In this document: in pieces, positions 43,131-52,540 of the stretch
Position numbering within the stretch: the stretch's first letter is position 1
Layout of the letters: every line of letters begins with the position of its first letter
The notes under the pieces: generated by a model
What the model saw: only the letters and a program-made list of their open reading frames with translations
Told to the model about the DNA's origin: nothing
Database searches by the model: none
From: Lachnospiraceae bacterium
GTDB lineage: Bacteria > Bacillota > Clostridia > Lachnospirales > Lachnospiraceae
Direction of reading: 5' to 3'
NCBI GenBank assembly: GCA_024403275.1
Contig: JAKSSD010000002.1
Span: 62,001-126,000 of the forward strand
Length of the DNA stretch: 64,000 bases
Translations under genes and position numbers: made by a program

Positions 43131-44486
43131 ATGAAAATTATTATTGTAGGATGTGGAAAAATTGGAGTTTCCATTATTAAGCAGTTAATAATCGAAAAAC
43201 ATGATATTACAGTTATTGATCAGAATACAGATGTTATTAATGATATAACTAATAACTATGATGTAATGGGCTTTGTAGGAAATGGAGCCAGCTATTCCGT
43301 TCAAAAGGAAGCTGGAGTTGATAAAGCTGATTTACTTATCGCTGTGACTGGTTCTGATGAAATTAACCTTTTATGTTGTCTTTTTGCTAAGAAATTTGGT
43401 AATTGCAATACTATTGCAAGAGTTAGAAATCCTTTATATAACAAGGAAATTGCCTATATTAAGGACGAACTTGGTCTTTCGATGATTATCAATCCTGAAT
43501 ATGCGGCAGCAACTGAAATCTCAAGAATTCTTAGATTTCCTTCAGCAGATAAGATTGAAACTTTCGCTAAGGGAAGAGTAGAGTTATTAAATCTTGTTAT
43601 TAATGAAGAATCTCCACTTGTTGGAAAAACTCTTATTGAAGTATCAAAGAGAATTTCATCTGATATTTTGGTATGTTCAGTTGAAAGAAATGATGATGTA
43701 TTTATTCCAAATGGTGCATTTATCTTAAGAGAAGGCGACAAGATTACTATTATTGCATCAGCAGTTCATGCAAAAGAATTCTTTACAAAGATTGGATATG
43801 ATACACATCAGGTTAAAGACACCATGATTATTGGTGGTGGTCGTATGACTTTTTATCTTGCAGAACAGCTTTTAAAGATGGGAATTAAAGTCAAAATTGT
43901 TGAATCAGATAGAGCTAAGTGTGAAACTCTTAGCGAAACATTCCCTAAGGCAACAATTATTAATGGCGATGCAACAAATCAGGAAATTCTTCTTGAAGAA
44001 GGAATTACAGGATGTGATTCCTTTGTAGCATTAACTGGAATCGATGAAACTAATATATTCCTTTCATTATTTGCAAGAACCCGTACTCAGGGAAAAATTG
44101 TAACAAAGATTGATAGAATTAATTTTAATGATATTATCGATACATTTAAGTTAAGTAGTCTTATTTATCCAGAAAAGATTGCAGCTGATTACATTGTTTC
44201 ATATGTAAGAGCTATGCAAAATTCTATTGGAAGTAATGTTGCTACAATGATTAAGCTTAATTCAGGTAAAGTTGAAGCTTTGGAATTCACGATTACTCAG
44301 GGATCACCAGTAGTAGGAATTCCAATTATGGATCTTAACCTTAAGAGAGATATTCTTATTGGATGTATTAATCATAAGGGCAAAATCGTTGCACCAAAAG
44401 GCCAGAATGTAATTGAAGTAGGAGATACTGTAGTAGTTATTACAACTAAAACAGGTCTTAACGACATCAAAGATATACTTGAATAG
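43131..44486 (+). CDS. trkA: Trk potassium uptake protein TrkA
   Basis: Cytosolic gating subunit of the Trk K+ channel. It has two tandem RCK units, each with an NAD-type motif: VGCGKIG at residues 6-12 and IGGGRM near 235, each followed by a TrkA-C domain. The 451 residues are typical of double-RCK TrkA. trkH follows after eight bases. Confidence 0.95.
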   Translation: MKIIIVGCGKIGVSIIKQLIIEKHDITVIDQNTDVINDITNNYDVMGFVGNGASYSVQKEAGVDKADLLIAVTGSDEINLLCCLFAKKFGNCNTIARVRNPLYNKEIAYIKDELGLSMIINPEYAAATEISRILRFPSADKIETFAKGRVELLNLVINEESPLVGKTLIEVSKRISSDILVCSVERNDDVFIPNGAFILREGDKITIIASAVHAKEFFTKIGYDTHQVKDTMIIGGGRMTFYLAEQLLKMGIKVKIVESDRAKCETLSETFPKATIINGDATNQEILLEEGITGCDSFVALTGIDETNIFLSLFARTRTQGKIVTKIDRINFNDIIDTFKLSSLIYPEKIAADYIVSYVRAMQNSIGSNVATMIKLNSGKVEALEFTITQGSPVVGIPIMDLNLKRDILIGCINHKGKIVAPKGQNVIEVGDTVVVITTKTGLNDIKDILE

Positions 44487-44494
44487 GAGAAGTT

Positions 44495-45934
44495 ATGAAT
44501 ATAGCTATAGTTGGTTACAATTTAGGCTGGGTATTAACTTTTGAAAGTGGATTTATGCTTCTCCCAGCACTTGTTGGACTTATTTATGGAGAAAAAGAAG
44601 GATGGCCCTATCTGATTGTTGGTATTGCCGGACTTCTTATAGGATTACTTTTTGTAAGAAAGAAACCAAAGAACAAGCAGTTCTATACAAAGGAAGGTTT
44701 TGCGACAGTAGGTCTTGCCTGGATACTTATGAGTATTATTGGAGCTATTCCTCTTTGCGTATCAAAGGATATTCCTAATTATATTGATGCATTATTTGAG
44801 ACTGCTTCAGGTTTATCTACAACAGGAGCTTCGATTCTTAGAGATGTAGAAGCAATCAGTCATGTAGGTTTATTCTGGCGAAGCTTCACTCACTTTATAG
44901 GTGGTATGGGAATTTTCGTATTCCTTCTCGCAATTATGCCTATGGTAGGTGGACTTAATATGCACCTTCTTCGTGCAGAAAGCCCAGGACCAGTAGTAGG
45001 CAAATTGGTTCCAAAGATGAAGGATTCATCACAGATTCTATATCTTATTTATATTTTCCTTACAGTTCTTGAGTTTATTTTACTTTGGATTTTTGGTATG
45101 AACCCATTTGAAGCTCTTTGTACATCGATTGCTACTGCGGGTACTGGAGGTTTTGGTATATATGGAGATAGTATAGGAGGATTTAATACCGCATTAAAAT
45201 GGATTGTTGCTATATTTATGATCCTTTTTGGTATCAACTTTAATGCGTATTTTCTTTTACTTGCCAGAAAGTTTAAAGATATATTCAAGATTGATGAGAT
45301 TAAAGTATATCTTTCAATGATTCTTATTTCGGTTGTTGCAATTACTATTAACATTTTCAAAATGTATGAACATTTTGGCGATGCCTTAACAGATGCCTTT
45401 TTCCAGGTTGCTTCATTGGTTACTTCAACAGGTTTTGCAACTACTGACTTTAATCAGTGGCCAACATTTTCAAAGACAGTGCTTATTCTTATAATGATAT
45501 GCGGAGCCTGCGCAGGTAGTACAGGTGGTGGTATTAAGGTATCAAGATTCATTATTATGTTTAAAGCCATAATCCAGGAAATCAACTTATTTATACATCC
45601 AAGAAGTGTTAAATCAGTTGAAATGGATGGTAAGGCTGTTGATAAAACAGTAGTAAGAAGTGTATGTGTATATTTCCTTCTTTTTGGAGTGATTTATTTC
45701 GTATCAGTATTCTTAATATCATTTAATAAATTTGATATGGTTACTACATTTACATCTGTACTTGCTACGATTAACAATATGGGACCTGGTCTTGAAATGG
45801 TTGGACCTGCAGGAAGCTTTGCAGATTTCAACTGGTTCTCTAAGTTAGTATTCATATTTGATATGTTAGCTGGACGACTTGAATTATATCCTATATTATT
45901 GTTGATTTTACCAGCTATGTGGAAAAAGCATTAA
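44495..45934 (+). CDS. trkH: Trk potassium uptake protein TrkH
   Basis: Pore subunit of the Trk system. About ten hydrophobic segments and four pore loops with selectivity-filter-like stretches are visible (SGLSTTGASIL, ATAGTGGFGI, VTSTGFATTDF, INNMGPGLEM). GACAGSTGGGIKVSR is the family signature. The 479 residues match. It is paired with trkA. Confidence 0.95.
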   Translation: MNIAIVGYNLGWVLTFESGFMLLPALVGLIYGEKEGWPYLIVGIAGLLIGLLFVRKKPKNKQFYTKEGFATVGLAWILMSIIGAIPLCVSKDIPNYIDALFETASGLSTTGASILRDVEAISHVGLFWRSFTHFIGGMGIFVFLLAIMPMVGGLNMHLLRAESPGPVVGKLVPKMKDSSQILYLIYIFLTVLEFILLWIFGMNPFEALCTSIATAGTGGFGIYGDSIGGFNTALKWIVAIFMILFGINFNAYFLLLARKFKDIFKIDEIKVYLSMILISVVAITINIFKMYEHFGDALTDAFFQVASLVTSTGFATTDFNQWPTFSKTVLILIMICGACAGSTGGGIKVSRFIIMFKAIIQEINLFIHPRSVKSVEMDGKAVDKTVVRSVCVYFLLFGVIYFVSVFLISFNKFDMVTTFTSVLATINNMGPGLEMVGPAGSFADFNWFSKLVFIFDMLAGRLELYPILLLILPAMWKKH

Positions 45935-45972
45935 GGTATGTAAATATATAATAAGTGGTTTAGGAGGTTATT

Positions 45973-47559
45973 ATGGAAGCAAAAGAAATTATTGAATCAG
46001 GTAAAGCGATACTTGGAATAGAGTTTGGTTCAACAAGAATTAAGGGTGTTATTACAGACGATAAAGGAAGTGTTTTGGCAGTAGGTGGTTTTGGATGGGA
46101 AAACAGCTTGCTTGACGGAATATGGACATATTCAGAAGAAGAAATCTGGAATGGATTACAAGAATGCTACGCAGATGTATGCAAAGTAGTTGCTACAGAG
46201 TATGGCGTAAAGATTAAGAAGTTTGCAGCAATTGGTTTCTCAGCAATGATGCATGGATATCTTGCATTTAATAAGGATGATGAACTTCTTGTTCCATTTA
46301 GAACATGGAGAAATACAATTACAGCAAAAGCCCAGGAAGAACTTACAAAAGAATTTAACTATAATATTCCTCAAAGATGGAGTATTTCACATTTATATCA
46401 GGCTATGTTAAATAAGGAAGAGCATGTAAAGGACATTACATTCTTCACAACTCTTGCAGGTTTTGTACATTGGAAACTTACAGGAGAAAAGGTACTTGGT
46501 GTAGGTGATGCATCAGGTATGTTCCCAATTGACATTGCGACTGGCAACTATGATGAAAAAATGATTGCTAAGTTTGATGAACTTGCAAAGACAACAGATT
46601 TAAAACTTTCACTCAAAGATATTTTACCAAAGGTTCTTACAGCAGGTGAAAATGCTGGTTATCTTACAGAAGAAGGTGCAAAACTTCTTGATAAGAGTGG
46701 CGAATTAGAGGCAGGAATTCCTCTTTGCCCTCCAGAAGGTGATGCAGGAACAGGTATGGTTGCAACAAATAGTGTTGGAGTAAGAACTGGTAACATTTCA
46801 GCTGGTACATCAGTATTCGCAATGGTAGTTCTTGAGAAAGAGTTATCAAAGGTTTATCCAGAAATTGACCTTGTTACAACACCAGATGGTGCATTGGTTG
46901 GTATGGTTCATTGCAATAACTGTACATCAGAAATTAATAACTGGGTTAAGATTTTCAAAGAGTTCTATGCACTTATGGGACAGACACCAGATATGAATGA
47001 GTTATTTACCAAGTTGTATTCAGTAGCTATGGAAGGTGATGCAGACTGCGGAGATGTAATGCTTTATAACTACTTATCAGGTGAACCAGTAACTGGATTT
47101 GAGAAGGGTGCTCTTGTTCTTGCAAGAACAGCAGAAGCAGAGTTTTCACTTGCAAATCTTATGAGATCAAATCTTTATTCAGCTATGGCTACACTTAAGG
47201 TTGGTCTTGACCTTATGCTCAAGGAAGAAGGAGTAAAGGTAGATGAGATGTATGGTCATGGTGGATACTTCAAGACAAAAGGCGTTGGAACAAAGATTGC
47301 CGCAGCTGCAATTAACGCTCCAGTTTCTGTAATGGAGACTGCTTCAGAAGGTGGTGCATGGGGAATCGCAATTCTTGCTGATTATATGGTTAACAAGAAT
47401 AATGAATCCTTAAGTGAATTCCTCAATAATACAATTTTCGCTGGTTCAAAGTGTGAAAAGTGTGAACCTGAAGCAAAGGATGTTGAAGGATTTGATAAAT
47501 ATATTGAGAAGTACAAGGCTGGTCTTGCGATTGAGCGAGCTGCTGTAGATACACTTTAA
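45973..47559 (+). CDS. FGGY-family carbohydrate kinase, probable ribulokinase
   Basis: Sugar kinase with an N-terminal ATPase fold, LGIEFGSTRIKGVITD at 14-29, and the later nucleotide-binding RTGNISAGTSVFAMV. It lacks the classical AraB sequence but sits 20 bases upstream of araD, so ribulose is the likely substrate. It resembles the alternative, non-AraB ribulokinase described in clostridia. At 528 residues it is a normal size. It is preceded by a GGAGG SD and no araA is present in the window. Function inferred from context. Confidence 0.8.
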   Translation: MEAKEIIESGKAILGIEFGSTRIKGVITDDKGSVLAVGGFGWENSLLDGIWTYSEEEIWNGLQECYADVCKVVATEYGVKIKKFAAIGFSAMMHGYLAFNKDDELLVPFRTWRNTITAKAQEELTKEFNYNIPQRWSISHLYQAMLNKEEHVKDITFFTTLAGFVHWKLTGEKVLGVGDASGMFPIDIATGNYDEKMIAKFDELAKTTDLKLSLKDILPKVLTAGENAGYLTEEGAKLLDKSGELEAGIPLCPPEGDAGTGMVATNSVGVRTGNISAGTSVFAMVVLEKELSKVYPEIDLVTTPDGALVGMVHCNNCTSEINNWVKIFKEFYALMGQTPDMNELFTKLYSVAMEGDADCGDVMLYNYLSGEPVTGFEKGALVLARTAEAEFSLANLMRSNLYSAMATLKVGLDLMLKEEGVKVDEMYGHGGYFKTKGVGTKIAAAAINAPVSVMETASEGGAWGIAILADYMVNKNNESLSEFLNNTIFAGSKCEKCEPEAKDVEGFDKYIEKYKAGLAIERAAVDTL

Positions 47560-47579
47560 TTAGTAAAGGATAAAATAAT

Positions 47580-48278
47580 ATGTTAGAAGAATTAAAAATT
47601 AAAGTATTTGAAGCAAATATGCTTCTTCCAAAGTACAATCTTGTAACATTTACATGGGGAAATGTAAGTGCAATTGATAGAGAAAGCGGATTGTTTGTAA
47701 TCAAGCCAAGTGGAGTTGAATATGATGTTATGACTCCAGAGGATATGGTTGTTGTAGATTTAAATGGTAAGGTAGTTGAAGGAAAACTTAATCCTTCATC
47801 TGATACACCAACACATCTTGAACTTTATAAAGGATTTCCTGAAATCGGTGGTGTAGTTCATACTCATTCTACATATGCAACAAGCTTTGCACAGTCAGGC
47901 AAGGATATTCCTTGTTATGGAACAACTCATGCAGATTATTTTTATGGAGATATTCCATGCGTAAGATGTCTTACAAAGGAAGAGATAGAAGATGCATATG
48001 AGTTGAATACAGGAAAACTTATTGTTAATGAGTTCAATAAGATGAACAAAGATCCAATGGCTGTATGTGGAGTGCTTTGTAAGAATCACGGACCATTTGC
48101 ATGGGGAAAGGATGCAAATAATGCCGTTCACAACGCAGTAGTTATGGAAGAAGTAGCGAAGATGGCACTTTTCACAGAGCAGATCAATCCAAAGGTTGAA
48201 AGAGCTCCTCAGGAATTACAGGATAAGCATTATTATCGTAAACATGGAGCTAATGCTTATTACGGACAGAGTAAGTAA
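47580..48278 (+). CDS. araD: L-ribulose-5-phosphate 4-epimerase
   Basis: Class II aldolase-type, zinc-dependent epimerase converting L-ribulose-5-P to D-xylulose-5-P. The metal ligands are in [12 protein letters not shown] (residues about 94-105), and the [14 protein letters not shown] block supplies a third His. It starts [29 protein letters not shown], and ends with [13 protein letters not shown] as usual. The 232 residues are full length. It is downstream of the probable ribulokinase. Confidence 0.93.
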   Translation: MLEELKIKVFEANMLLPKYNLVTFTWGNVSAIDRESGLFVIKPSGVEYDVMTPEDMVVVDLNGKVVEGKLNPSSDTPTHLELYKGFPEIGGVVHTHSTYATSFAQSGKDIPCYGTTHADYFYGDIPCVRCLTKEEIEDAYELNTGKLIVNEFNKMNKDPMAVCGVLCKNHGPFAWGKDANNAVHNAVVMEEVAKMALFTEQINPKVERAPQELQDKHYYRKHGANAYYGQSK

Positions 48279-48297
48279 ATAGAAAAAAGGGGAACAT

Positions 48298-48780
48298 ATG
48301 GAATACAGAGGTGAAATAGTCTTAGCAATAATTGACGGAAGAATTCATCCTTTTGAGGATAAAGAAGTTCCAGATGCTATTTGCTCATTAATCATTACAG
48401 AGAGTATGCTTTATGTTTCAGAGGATAATTACGATGGAACATATACAGATCATTATAGTGCGCCTTTAAAAGATGTTGAGTCAATTGCAATTGAAAGACC
48501 ATTTGCGACATCAATGGGATCAATGGGTCCGAAAAGATCAGGATTTGAGGATCGTTCGTTTAATATGAATTACGGACTTCCAATGCATGGATTTATAGCT
48601 GCAATTTTTGATTATTTTGATCCTAATTTAGCAGATAAACCAGGAAATGAAAGAGCAAAATATCTGGTTGTTCATTACACTGAAAAAGATGGAAAAGAAA
48701 AGAAAGTTTTCTTTAATGAAGTTAATAAAAATGCTAAAAGATTTGTAAAAGAGTGGGAAGCAATTAAAGAACGTCATTAA
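48298..48780 (+). CDS. Hypothetical protein
   Basis: Not recognised. The 160-residue, cytosolic, charged protein shows alternating beta-strand patterns (IVLAIIDGR, AICSLIITESMLYVSE, KYLVVHYTEKDGKEKKVFF) and ends in a helix (NAKRFVKEWEAIKERH). The strand-rich body plus terminal helix could be a PH-like fold. It is cotranscribed after araD (19-base gap) with AAAGGGGAA as SD. No function can be given. Confidence 0.65.
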   Translation: MEYRGEIVLAIIDGRIHPFEDKEVPDAICSLIITESMLYVSEDNYDGTYTDHYSAPLKDVESIAIERPFATSMGSMGPKRSGFEDRSFNMNYGLPMHGFIAAIFDYFDPNLADKPGNERAKYLVVHYTEKDGKEKKVFFNEVNKNAKRFVKEWEAIKERH

Positions 48781-48810
48781 TTGACAATCATAATCTTCGT
48801 GTGATAGCAT
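48781..48810 (+). promoter_or_regulatory. Promoter of the amino-acid ABC importer
   Basis: TTGACA at 48781-48786, an 18-base spacer and TAGCAT at 48805-48810. Downstream, a perfect 7-bp inverted repeat (GTTTTAC 48817-48823, GTAAAAC 48843-48849) precedes the SD and could be an operator or 5' hairpin. Confidence 0.5.
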
Positions 48811-48863
48811 ATTAGTGTTTTACTTGACTAAAGCAATATTTTGTAAAACAGGAGGAGAGATTT

Positions 48864-49661
48864 ATGAAAAAATTAGTTTCAGTATTAATGACAGCTTTAA
48901 TGGCTTGTACATTACTTGTTGGTTGCGGTAAAGCAAATGCAACTGACTGGGAGTACATTAAAAACAAAAATGAAATGGTAGTAGGTATTACACTTTATGA
49001 GCCAATGAACTACTATGATGAGAGCGGTAAGTTAATTGGTTTCGATACAGAGTTTGCTGAAGCAGTAGCTGAAATCACAGGTGTTCCTGTTAAATTCCAG
49101 GAAATCGAGTGGGATCAGAAAGAAGTTGAACTTAAGTCTAAGACAATTGACTGTATCTGGAATGGTCTTACAGTAACAGAAGAGAGAAAAGCAAACATGG
49201 CATTCTCAACTTCATATGTTGTAAACAAGCAGGTTGTAGTTATAAACAAGGCTAATGCAGACAAGTTCACATCTCTTGCAGAAATGGATGGTATCAGTGT
49301 ATGTGCTGAAAGTGGTTCAGCTGGTGAAAGTGCTATCGAGGCAGATGCTCACCTTAGCACAGGAAAATACCTTGGATGTTCAGCTCAGAAGGATTGTTTA
49401 CTTGAAGTAAAGGCTGGAACATGCGATGCAGCAGTTCTTGACTATACTCTTGCAAATGCAGTTATTAATGATGATACAGATTATAGTGACCTTATGATTC
49501 TTGAAGGTGCTGATCTTATGAGCGAAGAGTACGCAATTGGTTGCAGACTTGAAGACGTTGAAACAGTTAAGAGAATCGATGATGCTATCGCAAAGTTAGT
49601 TGCAAACGGAAAGCTTGCAGAGCTTGGTGAGAAGTACGGCGTAGACGTTATTTCAGAATAA
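48864..49661 (+). CDS. Amino-acid ABC transporter substrate-binding lipoprotein
   Basis: Family 3 extracellular solute-binding protein. The lipobox LLVGC puts the acylated Cys at residue 21. The mature protein has the two-lobe pattern MVVGITLYEPMNYYDESGKLIGFDTEFAEAVAEITG, with ECxx-like KTIDCIWNGLTVTEERKANMAFS. The fold suggests a polar amino acid; the exact ligand is unknown. A GGAGGAG SD and own promoter are present. A hairpin follows it, so it is made in excess over the permease. Confidence 0.92.
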   Translation: MKKLVSVLMTALMACTLLVGCGKANATDWEYIKNKNEMVVGITLYEPMNYYDESGKLIGFDTEFAEAVAEITGVPVKFQEIEWDQKEVELKSKTIDCIWNGLTVTEERKANMAFSTSYVVNKQVVVINKANADKFTSLAEMDGISVCAESGSAGESAIEADAHLSTGKYLGCSAQKDCLLEVKAGTCDAAVLDYTLANAVINDDTDYSDLMILEGADLMSEEYAIGCRLEDVETVKRIDDAIAKLVANGKLAELGEKYGVDVISE

Positions 49662-49682
49662 TATAAAAGTATTAATTAAGCG

Positions 49683-49714
49683 AAAGGAAGCTTGATTTAT
49701 CAGGCTTCCTTTTA
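49683..49714 (+). terminator. Attenuator hairpin between binding protein and permease
   Basis: AAAGGAAGC TTGA pairs with TCAG GCTTCCTTT around a TTTA loop (13 bp including one wobble), followed by TTTTA. It probably allows partial read-through into the permease and ATPase genes. Confidence 0.8.
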
Positions 49715-49736
49715 TATTAAATCTTAGGAGAAAACT

Positions 49737-50381
49737 ATGTTTTTGGATGTTACACTGAATCTCTTAGAAGGATTCAAACTTACTATTTTAATATTTTTGA
49801 TTACACTTGTGGGGGCCCTTCCATTAGGTCTTGTTATTACATTTGGTAGTATGTCAAAAATCAAATTTATTAAAGGTCTTACTAAAGGATTTGTATGGAT
49901 TGTAAGAGGTACACCTCTTATGTTACAGATTATTCTTGTATTTTATGGACCAGGACTTATTTTTCATACAAATGGTTTAGGAAGATTACCAGCTGTTTTG
50001 GTAGCGTTCATTATTAATTACGCATGTTATTTCTCAGAGATTTACAGAGGTGGAATAGAAAGTATTTCGCAAGGACAGTATGAAGCTGGTCAGGTTTTGG
50101 GTATGACCAAAACTCAGATTTTCTTCAAGGTAATTCTTATGCAGGTTGTTAAGAGAATAATTCCTCCAATGGGTAATGAAATAATTACTCTCGTAAAGGA
50201 TACTTCCTTAGCACGTGTTGTATCATGTGTAGAATTATTAAAAGCGGCTCAGGACATCGTAGGATTGAAAGCTATTATTTGGCCAATTTTCTACATTGGT
50301 GCCTTTTATCTTCTTTTCACAGGTTTTCTTACATTGTTGTTTGGATTCATTGAAAAGAAACTTAATTACTATAAAGGTTAG
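49737..50381 (+). CDS. Amino-acid ABC transporter permease
   Basis: HisM/GlnP-type permease with about five membrane segments. The EAA loop ESISQGQYEAGQVLGMTKTQIFFKVILMQ (residues about 101-129) contacts the ATPase. Near 55-65 it has the RGTPLMLQI signature. It has 214 residues. It sits between the binding-protein and ATPase genes with 11 bases to the latter. Confidence 0.93.
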   Translation: MFLDVTLNLLEGFKLTILIFLITLVGALPLGLVITFGSMSKIKFIKGLTKGFVWIVRGTPLMLQIILVFYGPGLIFHTNGLGRLPAVLVAFIINYACYFSEIYRGGIESISQGQYEAGQVLGMTKTQIFFKVILMQVVKRIIPPMGNEIITLVKDTSLARVVSCVELLKAAQDIVGLKAIIWPIFYIGAFYLLFTGFLTLLFGFIEKKLNYYKG

Positions 50382-50392
50382 GAGGCTGAGCT

Positions 50393-51199
50393 ATGGCAGT
50401 ATTAGAGGTTGAAAATTTAGGAAAAAGCTTTGGTGGAAACCAGGTACTTAAAAATATATCATTTGAACTCGAAAAGGGAGAGGTTTTAGCAATCATTGGT
50501 TCATCAGGTGGTGGTAAGACAACCCTTTTAAGATGTCTTAATCAGTTAACAAAACCTGATTCAGGCAGTATTACTGTTAATAATGACGTAATATTTGATT
50601 CTAAAGCAGGAAAATTAAGTGATTCAGAATTAAGAAAGAAAAGATTACATTTTGGATTGGTTTTCCAGCAGTTTAATCTTTTCCCACAGTATAATGTCTT
50701 TAAAAATTTGACACTTGCAGCACGCTTGCTTGCAAAAGAGAATAATAAGGGCAAATCATTAGCTGAATTAAATGCAACATATGCAGAGATTGATAAAAAA
50801 GCAGAAGATTTACTTAAAAAAGTAGGTCTTACTGAAAAAAAGACTGCTTATCCATGTGAATTATCAGGAGGACAGCAACAAAGAGTTGCTATTGCAAGAG
50901 CACTTATTTTAAATCCAGATATCCTTTGTTTTGATGAACCAACTTCAGCTCTCGATCCAGAACTTACAGGCGAAGTATTAAGAGTTATAGAAGGACTCAA
51001 ATCTCAGGATAATACAATGATTATAGTTACTCATGAAATGGAATTTGCAAGAAGAGTAGCAAGTAAGATTATGTTTATTGCAGATGGAGTAATTGAGGAA
51101 ATCGGTACTCCAGAAGAAGTATTCGAGCATCCAACAAGTGAGAAGTTAAAGAGTTTCTTTAATAAATCAGTTGAGGTTATTGCGGGTAAAGAAGAATAA
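50393..51199 (+). CDS. Amino-acid ABC transporter ATP-binding protein
   Basis: GlnQ-type ATPase. Walker A GSSGGGKTT is near residues 36-44, LSGGQQQRVAIARAL near 157-171, Walker B ILCFDEPTSALD near 178-189 and switch His in VTHEMEF near 212. A helical insert of about 20 residues (LLAKENNKGKSLAELNATYAE) before the signature is longer than in E. coli GlnQ. AGGAGGC is the SD. Confidence 0.94.
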   Translation: MAVLEVENLGKSFGGNQVLKNISFELEKGEVLAIIGSSGGGKTTLLRCLNQLTKPDSGSITVNNDVIFDSKAGKLSDSELRKKRLHFGLVFQQFNLFPQYNVFKNLTLAARLLAKENNKGKSLAELNATYAEIDKKAEDLLKKVGLTEKKTAYPCELSGGQQQRVAIARALILNPDILCFDEPTSALDPELTGEVLRVIEGLKSQDNTMIIVTHEMEFARRVASKIMFIADGVIEEIGTPEEVFEHPTSEKLKSFFNKSVEVIAGKEE

Positions 51200-51214
51200 T
51201 CGAGGGTGAGATAG

Positions 51215-51850
51215 TTGAAACAAAGCGAGAGAATTGAAAAGATAATTGAATTAATGGATAAGGAATATGGAACAGATTATATATGTTATCTGAATCATAC
51301 CAATGCTTTTCAATTACTTATTGCGACAATTCTGTCAGCTCAGTGTACAGATGCAAGGGTTAATACAGTTACTCCTGAATTATTTGAAAAATATCCTACT
51401 CCTGAAGCCTTTAAAAATGCAAAGCTTGAAGATGTCGAAGCAATTATTAAGCCTTTGGGATTTTATCATTCCAAGGCAACTAATATTATTGGTGCCTGTA
51501 CTAAGATTTGTGATGATTTTAATGGAGAGGTGCCATCTACTCTTGAGGAGTTGATTACACTTAATGGAGTTGGAAGAAAGACAGCCAATGTAATAAGGGG
51601 AAATATTTACAAAGAACCAAGCATTGTTGTTGATACTCATGTTAAAAGAATCAGTAATAAATTAGGAATTACAAAAAAGTCAGACCCTACGGATATAGAA
51701 TTTGACTTAATGAAAAAAATTCCAAAGGACCACTGGATCCTCTGGAATATTCATTTAATCACATTAGGAAGAACTATTTGTAAGGCCCCTAATCCAAAAT
51801 GTCAAGAATGCTTTCTTCGAGATTATTGCCCTCAGTGGAAATCTCATTAA
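51215..51850 (+). CDS. nth: Endonuclease III
   Basis: DNA glycosylase/AP lyase removing oxidised pyrimidines. It has the HhH motif LNGVGRKTANVI with catalytic Lys, the catalytic Asp in VVDTHVKRIS, and the C-x6-C-x2-C-x5-C [4Fe-4S] loop (CKAPNPKCQECFLRDYC). The 211 residues are full length. The start is TTG 51215 with GAGGGTGAG upstream. Its last 62 bases overlap the converging gene. Confidence 0.96.
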   Translation: MKQSERIEKIIELMDKEYGTDYICYLNHTNAFQLLIATILSAQCTDARVNTVTPELFEKYPTPEAFKNAKLEDVEAIIKPLGFYHSKATNIIGACTKICDDFNGEVPSTLEELITLNGVGRKTANVIRGNIYKEPSIVVDTHVKRISNKLGITKKSDPTDIEFDLMKKIPKDHWILWNIHLITLGRTICKAPNPKCQECFLRDYCPQWKSH

Positions 51851-52469
51851 GAGCTTTCATGATAGGAGCTTTAGTTAATCCATTTAATAAAGAAGCGGAA
51901 GAGATAAGATAATTAATCTTGGTGAAATCCTTTTCCTCTTCATAGATTTTCGATAATAATTTATAAGTGTTAATAATATCACTTCCAGATGAAACTGCGA
52001 ATTCAAGGAGAATTTTAGCAGTTTCTTTTTTGTCTAAAGAGTAGAAATAATCTCCCATTGCCTGAAGTGTACGAATCAAAAGAGTATAGTTTTGATCATA
52101 CATGGATAGTTCAGGAAGATTAGCTGCCCCATAGGTAAGCTTCAAATCTGTATTAGAAATATTTGATAAATTAACAATCTTATTATCTTTTAGATGTGAG
52201 AAAGCTAAAACTGCATCATGAAGAACTTTGTTGTCTTCTTCATTAACTTGAATAAAACTTTTGTCCTCTTTAAGGAAAGGAGCTAATACCTCATCCGGAA
52301 TAACAATATAATGCAAATCATCAAGGGGCTTTTTTCTGGTTTCGTCAGCCATCGCTTCCTTTTTCCAAAATGCAGCTTCGGCCTTATCCCCCTTCTTATT
52401 GCTCTTTTTTATCTCGTACGCAAGCCATATACAGAAGACTATAACGCTTGCAAAAAAAGGAAATATCAT
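51789..52469 (-). CDS. Membrane-anchored protein of unknown function
   Basis: A single N-terminal membrane segment (residues 2-18) is followed by a charged linker and a helical soluble domain of about 170 residues, with heptad-like repeats resembling a TPR solenoid (LIRTLQAMGDYFYSLDKKETAKILLEFAV and INTYKLLSKIYEEEKDF). The protein is probably cytoplasmic-facing. Its 3' end overlaps nth antisense. Its 5' end carries a rightward promoter for the small peptide gene. TPR assignment is inference. Confidence 0.72.
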   Translation of the reverse strand: MIFPFFASVIVFCIWLAYEIKKSNKKGDKAEAAFWKKEAMADETRKKPLDDLHYIVIPDEVLAPFLKEDKSFIQVNEEDNKVLHDAVLAFSHLKDNKIVNLSNISNTDLKLTYGAANLPELSMYDQNYTLLIRTLQAMGDYFYSLDKKETAKILLEFAVSSGSDIINTYKLLSKIYEEEKDFTKINYLISSASLLNGLTKAPIMKALNEISTEGNNLEESILDILD

Positions 52470-52476
52470 TTATAAT
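52448..52476 (+). promoter_or_regulatory. Near-consensus promoter of the small membrane peptide
   Basis: TTGCAA at 52448-52453, a 17-base spacer and a perfect TATAAT at 52471-52476. Start expected near 52483, giving a leader of about 58 bases. It lies within the 5' end of the divergent gene. Confidence 0.7.
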
Positions 52477-52540
52477 TTACCTCGTGTCACGTAGACTATG
52501 GGACACATGTTTTTAGGTTATTTTTTTGAGGAAAAACATT

